Below are positions 34,558 to 43,679 of a DNA stretch of 64,000 bases, piece after piece. The translations under genes and the position numbers were made by a program. The notes beneath the pieces are model-generated. The model was not told the DNA's origin and did no database searches. It saw nothing but the letters and a program-made list of their open reading frames with translations. Numbering within the stretch: position 1 is the stretch's first letter; every line of letters begins with the position of its first letter. This DNA is from JAAXGX01 sp965221595 (lineage in GTDB: Bacteria; Acidobacteriota; Vicinamibacteria; Vicinamibacterales; UBA8438): assembly GCA_965221595.1 (NCBI GenBank), contig OZ244900.1:2542001-2606000 (forward strand), given 5' to 3'.

Positions 34558-37166
34558 TGCTCGGCCTCGACGGCGCGCAGCAGCAGCTCCTGGGCACGCT
34601 CGTAGGTTGGCGCCATCTCCAGTGCCGCCAGCGCCGCGCGCTTCGCCGGCCCGGGCTGGCCGGCCAGCAGATAGCTCTCGGCCAGATCGCTGTGCGCCGA
34701 GACCCGATCCACCGGCCCGGCCGCCAGCGCCACCTCCAGCTCCAGGATGGCCGTGGCGGCGTCGTTGCGGGCCAGTGCCAAGCGTCCGAGCGCCAGATGG
34801 GGCAGCGGATCGAACGGATCGATGCCGACAATCCGATCGTAGGCGAGCGCCATCCGCTCCTCGTCCCCGGCTTCCTCGGCCAGCGCCGCCAGCTGTCGTG
34901 CCGCCGCCAGCGACGTCTGGTCGAACTCGAGCAGGCGCTCGAGTTCGACGAGCGCCCGGGCGCGGTCCCCCTGCGCCTGGGCGATTGCGGCGATCACCCC
35001 GCGGGGACTGTCGATGCCGGTGGCCATGGGCGCCAGCATCGACGCGCGCTCCAGCGCCGCCAGGGCGTCGTCGAACTCGCCGGCCTCGCGCAGCGCCTTG
35101 CCCAGCTCGAACTGCACGGAGAACCTGCCGGGGTACTCCGCGGCCAGGCGCCGCAGGGCAGCCAGCCGCTCCGCCGCGTCAGGCTCGCGGGCGCCGGCGT
35201 CGGGGCCATCCGGAGCGGCAGGAGCCTCACTCTCGATGGGCCGGAGCGCCTCGCGCAGCGCGCCGAAGCGGACCTCCACCGCCTCGTCGAAACTGGCCTG
35301 CAGCGTGTCGAAGTCGAGACCCACGCCGGCCAGCGCCGCCTCCGTATCGAGTCCCTCGCCGTAACTCGTGATCAGCGCGTGCAGTACGTCCTCGCCGTAG
35401 CGGCGGACGATGTGGTCGACCAGCACCGAAGCCTGAAAGTACGCCAGCGAGATCGTCTCGGGCCGGGAGAAGCCACCGTTGAGGTCCCTCAACGACAGCA
35501 CGGTACCCTCGTTGAGCGCGCGGGCGAACGCCAGCTCCTGGTCGCGTCCCCAGGCAGCGCGCGCCCGCTGTTCCTCGTACACGGACACACCCTCGGTCAG
35601 CCAGCGCGGCACCCGCTGCTTCGACATCTGCAGGGTGATGACGTGGGCAATCTCGTGCCACAGCGTCGCCCGCCAGTTGAAGTCGCCGGGGGGGCGCGCG
35701 CGCGGCGAGTCCATGGTGACCACGCGACCGAAGCAGGCGCCCAGCGCACCGATCATGCCCGGCAGTCCAAGGTTGCGCACGGCGAAGTCGTCGTGGCGCG
35801 GAAACACCTCGATCAGGATTGGTCCCCGGACCTCGACGTCGTAGATCGCCGCCAGGGTATCGAGCGCCTCCTGCGCGAGAGACAGCACGTACTCCTTGAG
35901 TATCGGCGCCTCGGTCGGATGGAGGCGCACGATGAGGTCGCCGCGCTCGAACGTCTCGAACTCGTCGAGCGTGTCCATCATCTCGAGCAGGTTGTAGGTG
36001 ATGACATCGAACGGATCAGCGGCGAACGACTTCTCCAGCACCTCCCGCGCGCCCGCTTCGTCGCCGGTGCGCAGCAGGTGCATGCCGAGCTCCGCCAGCG
36101 CGCGGGTGTTGTCCGGATCGATCTCCAGGGCGCGGCGCACCAGGGCGGCTGCCTCGTCGAAGCGGTACGCCCGGGCGGCATGACTGCCCGCGATGCGGTA
36201 GACGTCACCGTAGGCGGGGTTGATCGCGAGCGCGCGGCCGACCTCCGCCTCGAAGTCGGCCGTACGATCCTCGAGATAGGCCATGGCCGCCACGAGCGCC
36301 CGCGTCTCCAGGCTGGCCTCGTTGACCGCGAGCGCCCGGTCTATCGACGCGCGGGCCGCGGCCGTGTTCCGGTCGCCGAGCTCCTGCTCGGCCAGGAACA
36401 GGTGTGCCGCGACGTTGTCGGGATCGATTTCCAGGGCGCGCTCGACCGACCGGCGGGCGACGGGCGGGTTCTCGTTTACCAGCGCGCGCGCCATCCCGAG
36501 ATGAGCGGGAGCCCATTCGTCGTCCAGCTGCAGGGCCGCGGTGAACGACTGTACGGCGTCGGCCCGGTTGTACTTCTCGAGAAACAGCTCCGCCCAGGCC
36601 GTGTGGATGGCCGGGTCTTCCGGAGCCCCGATCGCCGCCGAGCGCAACAGGCCGTTGGCCTGGCGGTAGCGTCCCAGTGCGCGGGCCGCGAGACCGCCGC
36701 GGTACTTGTCGACGGGCTGTCTCGATCGCAGGCCGCGCGCCAGCACCGCCTCGAGATACGGCCCCGCCTCCGCGCTGCGGCCGATACGCTGGAGCAGCCG
36801 CCCCAGCTCCAGCCCTGCCGCGCTGGCCGGCGCCTGTTCGGCCACCGGCGCAAGCCGCGCCCGGGCTTCGTCGTGCAGGCCGCGCAGCACGAGCGTCCTC
36901 CCGTGCACGGCGGCCGCCGCCGGATCGCTCGCGGGCCGCGCCGAGGCCAGTGTGACGGCTTCGTCCAGCTGCCCGCGCGCGAGCGCACGCGTCGTCTGCT
37001 CGTGAAACTCCCGCTCGGCGGTGGCGCTATCCACCTGCTGCGCGAGCGCGGCCGGCGCGTCGAACACCGCCGCGCCGAACCCCAGCGCGACGGCGAGCAC
37101 GGGTGCCAGGACGGCGGGTGTCCGTGCGAACCGGCCGGTACAGGCTCGCGGTGCCACCAGCGGCAT
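34554..37166 (-). CDS. Exported TPR protein with gluzincin metallopeptidase domain
   Basis: 870 aa. After a signal peptide (ending APAALAQQ) come some eight TPR units (about 50-400, e.g. ALEIDPDNVAAHLFLAEQELGDRNTAAARA), then a peptidase-MA-like domain with TLWHEIAHVITL (H504, E505, H508) and a third ligand candidate E525 in WLTEGVSVYEE, then more TPRs to the end. All gluzincin residues are present, so it should be active. As first gene of the operon it may process or sense surface proteins handled by the MoxR/VWA system. The ATG at 37166 lies almost on the predicted transcription start. Confidence 0.85.
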   Translation of the reverse strand: MPLVAPRACTGRFARTPAVLAPVLAVALGFGAAVFDAPAALAQQVDSATAEREFHEQTTRALARGQLDEAVTLASARPASDPAAAAVHGRTLVLRGLHDEARARLAPVAEQAPASAAGLELGRLLQRIGRSAEAGPYLEAVLARGLRSRQPVDKYRGGLAARALGRYRQANGLLRSAAIGAPEDPAIHTAWAELFLEKYNRADAVQSFTAALQLDDEWAPAHLGMARALVNENPPVARRSVERALEIDPDNVAAHLFLAEQELGDRNTAAARASIDRALAVNEASLETRALVAAMAYLEDRTADFEAEVGRALAINPAYGDVYRIAGSHAARAYRFDEAAALVRRALEIDPDNTRALAELGMHLLRTGDEAGAREVLEKSFAADPFDVITYNLLEMMDTLDEFETFERGDLIVRLHPTEAPILKEYVLSLAQEALDTLAAIYDVEVRGPILIEVFPRHDDFAVRNLGLPGMIGALGACFGRVVTMDSPRARPPGDFNWRATLWHEIAHVITLQMSKQRVPRWLTEGVSVYEEQRARAAWGRDQELAFARALNEGTVLSLRDLNGGFSRPETISLAYFQASVLVDHIVRRYGEDVLHALITSYGEGLDTEAALAGVGLDFDTLQASFDEAVEVRFGALREALRPIESEAPAAPDGPDAGAREPDAAERLAALRRLAAEYPGRFSVQFELGKALREAGEFDDALAALERASMLAPMATGIDSPRGVIAAIAQAQGDRARALVELERLLEFDQTSLAAARQLAALAEEAGDEERMALAYDRIVGIDPFDPLPHLALGRLALARNDAATAILELEVALAAGPVDRVSAHSDLAESYLLAGQPGPAKRAALAALEMAPTYERAQELLLRAVEAEQ

Positions 37167-37174
37167 TTGCCCCG

Positions 37175-37183
37175 ATTATAGCA
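37175..37183 (-). promoter_or_regulatory. Extended -10 promoter of the MoxR/VWA operon
   Basis: On the minus strand TGC-TATAAT (37183-37175) is a consensus extended -10. No -35 match occurs, which such promoters do not need. Transcription should begin near 37168, about 2 nt before the ATG at 37166, implying a leaderless mRNA. Confidence 0.55.
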
Positions 37184-37194
37184 GTCCGTGGCGA

Positions 37195-37247
37195 AAGCCC
37201 CGCGTCGCACCCGGAGCGGCCAGGCGCCCGGCCGACAAGGCGCAGAG
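37195..37247 (-). repeat. Dispersed repeat, family B copy 2 (reverse orientation)
   Basis: On the plus strand this reads GCCCCGCGTCGCACC...GGCGCCCGGCCGACAAGGCGC, the reverse complement of the copies at 6771 and 63913 with several changes. It covers the -35 region of the operon promoter at 37175-37183. The rest of the gap up to 37387 has no visible gene. Confidence 0.6.
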
Positions 37248-37387
37248 AGGGGAACGGTGCGGAATGCCGGGCGGCGGGGTCGAGCAGCAAGCGGGCGCAG
37301 GCGACGTTGGCCGGGCGCGGGCGGGATGCAACGCCGCTCGCCTGCAGCGGGCACCCTTGCTACGAGCTGACGGGACTGGTGGACGGG

Positions 37388-37654
37388 TCAGAAGAAGGCG
37401 AGGTTCTGGTGCGAGGGGATCTCGAAGCGCCGGCGGCACTTCCCGCACACGACCGTATCGTCGACCCGCACGAGATAGTTGCGGAGCTTGGCAAACAGGG
37501 CCCGGTCCCGCTCACCCGCCCCGCGCGGCAGGCGGTCCTTGCGGGTGCGCCGAATCCAGCGCACCGCGTAATCCCCCCGGAAGCCGCAGCGCGGGCAGGA
37601 ATAGGTGCCGGACTTGGTCTCCGGCCGTTCGTTGAAGAACTCGCGCTCGTGCAC
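37388..37654 (-). CDS. Small two-knuckle zinc-ribbon protein
   Basis: 88 aa from the GTG at 37654. Two CxxC pairs (YSCPRCGF and VVCGKCRRRF) lie about 47 residues apart, enough for one zinc ribbon; between them is a basic segment (RWIRRTRKDRLPRGAGERDR) that could bind nucleic acid. Its start is 11 bp past the methyltransferase stop, so the two are co-transcribed. Function unknown. Confidence 0.6.
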   Translation of the reverse strand: MHEREFFNERPETKSGTYSCPRCGFRGDYAVRWIRRTRKDRLPRGAGERDRALFAKLRNYLVRVDDTVVCGKCRRRFEIPSHQNLAFF

Positions 37655-37665
37655 CGCGGCGCGCC

Positions 37666-38376
37666 TCAGACTTCCTTGCGAAACGTCACGAGCGACCAGA
37701 TGCGGGGAATGTTGACCTTCTCGATGGAGATCGGCTCGAATCCAGTCTGCTCGAGGAACCCAGGCAGGTCGAGGTCGGCCTTGAACCCGATGTGCACGGT
37801 CAGCGGCGACAGGATGCGCTCCACGCGCGCCAGCAGCCGGTTGCGGCTCCGGAAGTGGTTGAGAACGACGACGTGCCCACCCGCGCGGCAGACGCGATGC
37901 ATCTCGCGGGTGACGCGCACCGGATCGGGCACGACGCTGATGACGTACGGGGCGTAGACGATATCGAAAGATTCGTCGGCAAACCGCAGATCCGCGGCGT
38001 CCATCCGGATCAGATCCACGTTGCGCACGCCGTGCGCCTTGATGCGCCGCCCGGCCTTGGCGAGCATCGAGGCCGAGAAGTCGATGCCGGTCACGAAGCA
38101 GTCCCGCGGGTAGAGGGGCGCGTTGATCCCGGTTCCGATGCCGACCTCGAGGATGCGGCAACCGGGGCGCAACGGCAGGCGCCGGATCGCCTCGAGCCGG
38201 CCGGCGTGCAGCGTCGGCCCGAAGAACAGGTCGTACCAGGACGATATCTTGGTGTAGACGTCCTCGACGAAGTCGTTCTCGACCTCGGTGACGGACAGCG
38301 CGCGAGACACGGCGTCCCGGTTGGCGGCGATCTTCTCCCGGCGGGGAGACCCGGGTGGATCGAACAACGAAATCAA
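37666..38376 (-). CDS. Class I SAM-dependent methyltransferase (UbiE/PmtA-like)
   Basis: About 236 aa. The core begins FVEDVYTKISSWYDLFFGPTLHAGR, with SAM motif I ILEVGIGTGINAPLYP, then VTGIDFSASML, and IVYAPYVISVVPDP. This resembles phospholipid N-methyltransferases and the UbiE group. The start is uncertain: an ATG exists at 38481 but gives an unlikely Pro/Gly-rich leader and lies inside a TACAAT -10-like box (38485-38480), so a TTG at 38376 or 38367 is preferred. It is followed by the zinc-ribbon gene and divergent from the LytS-type kinase. Confidence 0.8.
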   Translation of the reverse strand: MISLFDPPGSPRREKIAANRDAVSRALSVTEVENDFVEDVYTKISSWYDLFFGPTLHAGRLEAIRRLPLRPGCRILEVGIGTGINAPLYPRDCFVTGIDFSASMLAKAGRRIKAHGVRNVDLIRMDAADLRFADESFDIVYAPYVISVVPDPVRVTREMHRVCRAGGHVVVLNHFRSRNRLLARVERILSPLTVHIGFKADLDLPGFLEQTGFEPISIEKVNIPRIWSLVTFRKEV

Positions 38377-38570
38377 CAGTAACTGCTTTCTTGCGTCCGG
38401 CGACCGTGCTCCGCCCCCGCAAACGCCGCCATGGAACGGAGAGCACGCGGGCAGGCCCTGGCCGCGCGGCGGCAGGGGCATTGTAATACATTTGACGCCG
38501 CCGGCCTGCGGAAGATCCGCAGTCGCGGGCGGGCGCGGGCGCCGACATGCCGGTATAGTTGACAGGACCG

Positions 38571-39902
38571 ATGCCGGTCGAGGTGAAGCTGCTCTCGGCG
38601 ACGCAGTTCCTGCTGACGACGCTCGTCGTCAAGCTGGCGGTCGTGGCGGCGCTGGCCACGATGCTGGTCCGCTTCCGGCAGTTCCGCCGCATCCTGCTGA
38701 CCGAGCAACGCGCGTGGCGCGAGCGGCTGGTATTCGCCGCGGCCCTCGGCCTGCCGCTGTGCGGTGGCGTCACGGCGCGCCTGCTGCTCAACTACAACGC
38801 CAGCGACCTCTCGCTCGCGGGACCGTTCCTCGGGGGGCTGATCGCGGGGCCGTATGCCGGCGCAATCGTCGGCGCGCTCGTGGGCGCGCCCGCGCTGGTG
38901 GGGGGCGAGGCAATCGCCATGCCCTTCGCGGTCGGGTGCGGCTTCTGCGGCGGCGGGCTGCGGGAGGTCTGTCCGAAGGACGCCATCTGGCGCTTCTCGC
39001 CGCTGACCATCGCCGACCTGCACCGCCACGCGTGGCGCATGCTGAGCCGCCTGCGACTCGACTGGCATGTGGTGCTGCTGGCGGCGCCGGTGGGTCTCGA
39101 GCTGCTCCGTCTCGGTCTGGGCCTGCGGTTCGGATCGCACCTGTTCCACATGCAGCCGCCGAACGCGTGGCTGGCGGTCGTGGTCATCCTGGCGACCGTG
39201 CTGAGCGTCACCATCCCGATCAAGATCTGGAACACGGCCCGCATCGAGCATCGCCTGCAGGAACAGGAGAAGCTCCTGCTGTCGACGCGCCTCGAGGCGC
39301 TCGCGAGTCAGATCAACCCCCACTTCCTGTTCAACACGCTGACGTCCATCTCGTCGCTCATCCGCTCCCAGCCGGAGACGGCGCGCACCCTCGTCAGAAA
39401 GCTGTCCGGGTTGCTGCGGCGGCTGTTACGCAGCCAGGAGCACTTCGTGACACTGCGCGAGGAGCTCGAAGCAATCGACGAGTACCTCGACATCGAGATG
39501 GTCCGGTTCGGCCCGACGCTGCTGGTCGAGAAGCAGATCAGCGCCGCCAGCCTCGACGTCGTCATGCCCAGCATGCTGCTGCAACCGCTCGTGGAGAACT
39601 CGATCAAACACGGGTTGACCCACAAGGTGGGCGGGGGCCGCGTCACGATCCGCGGGCGGCGGACCGCAGACCACGCGGTGATCGAGGTAGCCGACGACGG
39701 CACCGGCATGAGCGACACGACCCTGGCCGGCAGCCGCACCGGCGGCATCGGTCTGCGCAACGTGGACGAGCGACTGCGCGTGATCTACGGCGAGAACTAC
39801 CGTCTGCAGCTCGTGAGCACGCCCGGCCAGGGCACCTGCGCGCGCATCGAGATCCCGCAAGGCGCACAGGGCGCACAAGCCGCGTCTGACCGAAGCCCAT
39901 GA
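38571..39902 (+). CDS. LytS-type sensor histidine kinase with cysteine cluster in the sensor
   Basis: 443 aa; the ATG at 38571 follows AGGA. Five to six membrane helices form a 5TM-Lyt-like sensor (residues 1-215), then a His_kinase domain with SQINPHFLFNTLTSI (H251) and a HATPase domain (PLVENSIKHGL, VADDGTGM, GGIGLRNV). A loop in the sensor has GCGFCGGGLREVCPKD (C123, C126, C134), which could bind metal or sense redox state. Its stop overlaps the response-regulator ATG. The likely partner is the LytTR regulator encoded next. Confidence 0.9.
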   Translation: MPVEVKLLSATQFLLTTLVVKLAVVAALATMLVRFRQFRRILLTEQRAWRERLVFAAALGLPLCGGVTARLLLNYNASDLSLAGPFLGGLIAGPYAGAIVGALVGAPALVGGEAIAMPFAVGCGFCGGGLREVCPKDAIWRFSPLTIADLHRHAWRMLSRLRLDWHVVLLAAPVGLELLRLGLGLRFGSHLFHMQPPNAWLAVVVILATVLSVTIPIKIWNTARIEHRLQEQEKLLLSTRLEALASQINPHFLFNTLTSISSLIRSQPETARTLVRKLSGLLRRLLRSQEHFVTLREELEAIDEYLDIEMVRFGPTLLVEKQISAASLDVVMPSMLLQPLVENSIKHGLTHKVGGGRVTIRGRRTADHAVIEVADDGTGMSDTTLAGSRTGGIGLRNVDERLRVIYGENYRLQLVSTPGQGTCARIEIPQGAQGAQAASDRSP

Positions 39903-40693
39903 CGAGCCTGCGGGTGCTGGTGGCCGACGACGAACGCCCGGCGCGGCACGAGCTCTGCTTTCAGCTCGAGCGCCTCGCCGGGATCGAGGTGGCCGGCCAG
40001 GCGGGTGACGGCGTGGAGGCGCTCGATCTCGTTCAACGGCTGCGGCCCGACCTCGTGTTGCTCGACATTCAGATGCCAGGCCGCACCGGATTCGAGGTCG
40101 CCCGCCAAATCCTGGCCCGGGACGTCGACACGCGCGTCGTGTTCGTCACCGCGTACGACCAGTACGCGCTGGAGGCATTCGAGGTCAACGCCGTGGACTA
40201 CCTGCTCAAGCCGATCGAGCCTGGACGGCTCGCCCGGACGGTGGAACGCGTTCGGCGGCAGCTCGCCGCCGAGCACCGCGCAGGCGACGGCGCGGCGCCG
40301 GTGGCCAGGGACGAGCTGCAGCGCATCCTCGAGTATGTCGCCGAACGGCAGGGCCGCCGCGAGCAGGTCGCCGTCAGAGTCGGGGACCACTTTCGGCTCA
40401 TCTCGTCGAGCGATATCATCTTTGCGTCGCTGGCGGACGAGGTCGTCACCGTCGTGACCGGCAGCCTGACCGGCACGTCCAGCTACCGCACGCTCGACGA
40501 GTTGCACTCGACTCTCGATCCTGCGGTATTCTGGCGGGTGCATCGGTCGCACCTCGTCAACATCAACAAGATCAAGGAGATCGTGCCTTGGTTCAGTCGG
40601 AACTACATCCTGAAGATGCAGGACGCCAAGCGGACCGAGATCCCGGTGAGTCGAGCCCAGACGAAGCGGCTGCGCGACCACCTGAATCTCTAG
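39899..40693 (+). CDS. LytTR-type response regulator
   Basis: 264 aa. The receiver domain (1-120) has LVADDE, the phospho-acceptor D56 in LVLLDIQMPG, FVTAYDQYALEAF and LLKPIE. The C-terminal LytTR DNA-binding domain (about 155-260) has VFWRVHRSHLVNINKIKEI. Translationally coupled to the kinase gene by a 4-bp overlap. It is followed 26 bp on by signal peptidase I, which is likely in the same transcript, so secretion capacity may be co-regulated with this system. Confidence 0.93.
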   Translation: MTSLRVLVADDERPARHELCFQLERLAGIEVAGQAGDGVEALDLVQRLRPDLVLLDIQMPGRTGFEVARQILARDVDTRVVFVTAYDQYALEAFEVNAVDYLLKPIEPGRLARTVERVRRQLAAEHRAGDGAAPVARDELQRILEYVAERQGRREQVAVRVGDHFRLISSSDIIFASLADEVVTVVTGSLTGTSSYRTLDELHSTLDPAVFWRVHRSHLVNINKIKEIVPWFSRNYILKMQDAKRTEIPVSRAQTKRLRDHLNL

Positions 40694-40719
40694 GGCCGGC
40701 CGAATGGCCGGAGCCGGCC

Positions 40720-41346
40720 GTGCGCGACGCCGGTGCGGTGGACGCGGGCGACGCTCCGGCAGTCGGCCACGACGCGCAACCGGGCGGGCCGGGCCTGCCG
40801 CCGCCCGCTTCGCAGCCGACGATGCTGCGGCGCTTCGGCGAGGAATTGCTTACGTGGCTGAAGACCTTCGCGTCGGCGGCCGTCTACGCGACGCTCATCG
40901 TCACGTTCGGGTTCCAGGTGGCGCGGGTCGAAGGCCGGAGCATGGAACCGACGCTGCAGGACCAGGACCGCCTGATTGTCAACAAGGCCGTATACCAGTT
41001 CTTCGGCGAGCCCCAGCCCGGCGACATCGTGATGCTCTACTACCCGCGCGATCCGGACAAGTCGTTCGTCAAGCGCATCGTCGCCAAGGAGGGCGACACC
41101 GTCCGCATCGAGAGCGGCAAGGTGTTCGTCAACGAGGTGCCGCAACCCGACCTGTACGTGCCGCCGGAGTTCCGCAGCTACGAGAACCACGGCCCGGAGA
41201 TCGTGCAGGAGTCTTACTACTTCGTCATGGGCGACCACCGGAACAACAGTTCGGACAGCCGCCACTGGGGCCAGGTGCCCCAGAAGTACATCATCGGCCG
41301 CGTCCAGTTGCGGTGGTGGCCCCTGACGGACATGCGCCTGTTCTGA
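40720..41346 (+). CDS. lepB: Signal peptidase I
   Basis: 208 aa from the GTG at 40720, which follows GGAG at 40710-40713. A Pro/Gly/Ala-rich cytoplasmic leader of about 35 residues precedes one membrane helix (FASAAVYATLIVTFGFQVA). The catalytic Ser is in GRSMEPTL (S74) and the Lys in SFVKRIVAKEGD (K118); the C-terminal box is VMGDHRNNSSDSRHWG. It removes signal peptides at the membrane outer face. It ends 7 bp before the convergent acyl-CoA ligase stop. Confidence 0.93.
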   Translation: MRDAGAVDAGDAPAVGHDAQPGGPGLPPPASQPTMLRRFGEELLTWLKTFASAAVYATLIVTFGFQVARVEGRSMEPTLQDQDRLIVNKAVYQFFGEPQPGDIVMLYYPRDPDKSFVKRIVAKEGDTVRIESGKVFVNEVPQPDLYVPPEFRSYENHGPEIVQESYYFVMGDHRNNSSDSRHWGQVPQKYIIGRVQLRWWPLTDMRLF

Positions 41347-41353
41347 TTCGGGA

Positions 41354-43156
41354 TCAGGCGTACAGCGCCTCGATGTAGTCCCGCCACTTCTCCTCGACGA
41401 CGCGGCGCTTGACCTTCAGGGTCGGCGTCAGCTCGCCGCTCGCGATGCCCAGTTCGGCCGGCACGAGCACGTGCCGGCGCACCTGCTCGTGCGGGGGCAG
41501 ATCGGCGTTGACCGCATCCACGATGCCATCGAATCGACGCTGGACGTCCGCGCGCGCCACCAGCGCGGCATGGTCGGCGGCCGCCGGCTCTCCCAGGGTG
41601 GCCGTCAGGGCCGCGAAGTCCGGCATGATCAGAGCCGAGACGAAGGGTCGGCGATCACCGACGAGCACCGCCTCGGCGACGAGAGCGTGCTGCTTGAGCT
41701 GCTGCTCGATCGGCTGCGGCGCGATGTTCTTGCCGCCCGCCGTCACCAGCAGTTCCTTCTTGCGGTCGGTGATGATGAGATAGCCGTCGTCGTCGAGCCG
41801 CCCGATGTCGCCCGTGTGAAACCAGCCGCCCGCCAGCGCTTCCGCCGTCGCCTCGGGCTGGTTGTGGTAGCCCCGCATGAGGTTCGGACCACGGGCGAGG
41901 ATCTCCCCGTCCGCGGCCAGACGCAGTTCGACGCGGGGCAGCACCTGGCCGACGGTCCCCGTCCGCGGCGCGCGCTCGGGATTGACCGTCAGCACGGGCG
42001 CCGTTTCGGTCAGGCCGTAGCCCTCGAGCACCGGAATCCCGACGCTGAAGAGGAAGTCCCCGACCGCGGTGGGCAGCGGCGCGCCGCCGGACACGGCAAA
42101 ACGGAGGCGTCCCCCGGTGCGTGCCCGCACCTTGGACAGCACGAGCCGGTCGGCCAGCGGCAGGGCCAGGCGGGCAGGCAGCGAGGGCCGCGTGCCCGCG
42201 AGCGGCGCCGCGCGGCAGGCGTGTCCGACGCGCAACGCCCAATGGAACAAACCCCGCCGCAGCGCCGATCCCTGCGCCACCGCCTCCATCACGCGCGCGT
42301 GCACCTTCTCGTAGACCCGCGGCACGCCAGTCATCACGGTCGGCCGGACCCGCAGCATGTCGCGCGCGATGGTATCCAGCGACTCCGCGAACGTCACTGT
42401 GGTGCCCTGCAGCAGGTACAGGTAGATGACCAGGCGCTCGAAGGCGTGACTCAGCGGCAGGAACGACAGGGCCTCGTCGTCCTGACCGATGCTCACCATG
42501 CTGCGCACGTCCTCCAGGTTGGCGACGAGGGCGCCGTGGGCAAGCATCACCCCCTTGGGGTCGCCGGTCGTGCCGGAGGTATAGATGATGGTCGCCAGCT
42601 GGTCGGGCGCGATGGCCGCCACGGCTTCCTTGTACCGCCGCGCGAGTCCGTCTTCCCGCAGCAGGCGCTGGTGGCCGCGCGCCTGGACCGCCGCGCACGT
42701 CATCTCGCGCCCCGTGGGCGGCGCCTCCGCCGGCGCGTCGATCACGATCAGCGCCTGCAGGTCCGGCAGCTCCGGCCACACGGCACGCACCTTTGCCGCC
42801 TGCGTCTCGTCGGCTGCCACGACGACCGTCGCCCCCGCGTCGGCCAGGATGTACCCGACCTGCGCCGCCGGCAGCGTCGGGTAGAGCGGCACCGTGACCG
42901 CGCCGCAGGTGAGGATCGCCAGGTCGGCAATCACCCACTCCGGACGGCTTTCGCTGAGCAGCCCCACCCGCCGTCCGGGCCGGACGCCGAGCCCCGTCAG
43001 TCCCAGGCTCAGGTCCCGGACCTGATCGAGCAGCTCGCGGCTCGCGTAGCTGTCGTAGGCGTCGGCCGTGCAGCGCCGCAGCAGCGCCGGCCGGGGGTAG
43101 CGGCCGGCCACGTGGAACGGCAGATCGGCCAGCGTCGAAATCGTCGGCTCGTCCAT
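41354..43156 (-). CDS. Long-chain acyl-CoA ligase (AMP-forming)
   Basis: 600 aa. The AMP-binding motif is IIYTSGTTGDPKGVML (about 190-205), followed by FLPLSHAFER, the A5 motif EGYGLTETAPV, and WFHTGDIGRLDDDGYLIITDRKKELLVTAGGKNI near 455-490. The ending LTPTLKVKRRVVEEKW is typical of FadD15/long-chain ligases. It activates fatty acids to acyl-CoA via acyl-AMP. It is the third gene of the rex-moaC operon, 4 bp after moaC, so NADH-linked control by Rex is possible. Confidence 0.93.
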   Translation of the reverse strand: MDEPTISTLADLPFHVAGRYPRPALLRRCTADAYDSYASRELLDQVRDLSLGLTGLGVRPGRRVGLLSESRPEWVIADLAILTCGAVTVPLYPTLPAAQVGYILADAGATVVVAADETQAAKVRAVWPELPDLQALIVIDAPAEAPPTGREMTCAAVQARGHQRLLREDGLARRYKEAVAAIAPDQLATIIYTSGTTGDPKGVMLAHGALVANLEDVRSMVSIGQDDEALSFLPLSHAFERLVIYLYLLQGTTVTFAESLDTIARDMLRVRPTVMTGVPRVYEKVHARVMEAVAQGSALRRGLFHWALRVGHACRAAPLAGTRPSLPARLALPLADRLVLSKVRARTGGRLRFAVSGGAPLPTAVGDFLFSVGIPVLEGYGLTETAPVLTVNPERAPRTGTVGQVLPRVELRLAADGEILARGPNLMRGYHNQPEATAEALAGGWFHTGDIGRLDDDGYLIITDRKKELLVTAGGKNIAPQPIEQQLKQHALVAEAVLVGDRRPFVSALIMPDFAALTATLGEPAAADHAALVARADVQRRFDGIVDAVNADLPPHEQVRRHVLVPAELGIASGELTPTLKVKRRVVEEKWRDYIEALYA

Positions 43157-43160
43157 GGCA

Positions 43161-43679
43161 TCACTCGGCCCGATAGGCTCCCGACCGGCCGCCCGTCTTC
43201 TCGACGAGGCGGATCTCGCCGATCACCATCGTGCGATCGGCGGCCTTCATCATGTCATAGACCGTGAGCGCAGCGGCTGACACGGCCGTCAGGGCCTCCA
43301 TCTCGACGCCGGTCGGGCCGGTCGTGGTGACGCGCGCCTCGATGTCGTATCCGGTGGCCCGCTCCTCGAGGTCCACGGCCACGTGTGACAGCGGGATGGG
43401 GTGACACAGTGGAATGAGTTCCGCCGTGCGCTTGGCGGCCAGGATGCCTGCGATGCGGGCCGCCTGCAGCGGGTCACCCTTCGCCACCGCGCCGCGCCGG
43501 ACCAGACGCAGCGCCTCGGGACTCACGCGGATGTGGCCGCGCGCGACCGCCACCCGCGTGGTCGCGGTCTTGCCGCTGACGTCGACCATGCGGACGCGGC
43601 CGCCGGCGTCGACGTGCGAGAGGGTGCCGGCGGCCTGGGCAGCGCTCGTCGTTGCGGGTGTCCGGCCGCGCTCGGTCAT
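43161..43679 (-). CDS. moaC: Cyclic pyranopterin monophosphate synthase
   Basis: 172 aa. It carries the MoaC signatures MVDVSGKTATTRVA, KGDPLQAARIAGILAAKRT, ELIPLCHPIPLSHVAVDL and GVEMEALTAVSAAALTVYDM, with the active-site Lys in MKAADRTM. It makes cPMP, the first committed precursor of molybdopterin/tungstopterin. It overlaps rex by 4 bp. No other early cofactor gene (moaA, moaE) is in the window. It probably serves the formate dehydrogenase and aldehyde oxidoreductase encoded 5-10 kb away. Confidence 0.95.
   Translation of the reverse strand: MTERGRTPATTSAAQAAGTLSHVDAGGRVRMVDVSGKTATTRVAVARGHIRVSPEALRLVRRGAVAKGDPLQAARIAGILAAKRTAELIPLCHPIPLSHVAVDLEERATGYDIEARVTTTGPTGVEMEALTAVSAAALTVYDMMKAADRTMVIGEIRLVEKTGGRSGAYRAE

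Noticed and set aside
41342..41356. Terminator CTGAT-TCGGG-ATCAG between lepB and the acyl-CoA ligase
   Set aside because: A 5-bp stem spanning both stop codons with no U tract is too weak to support.
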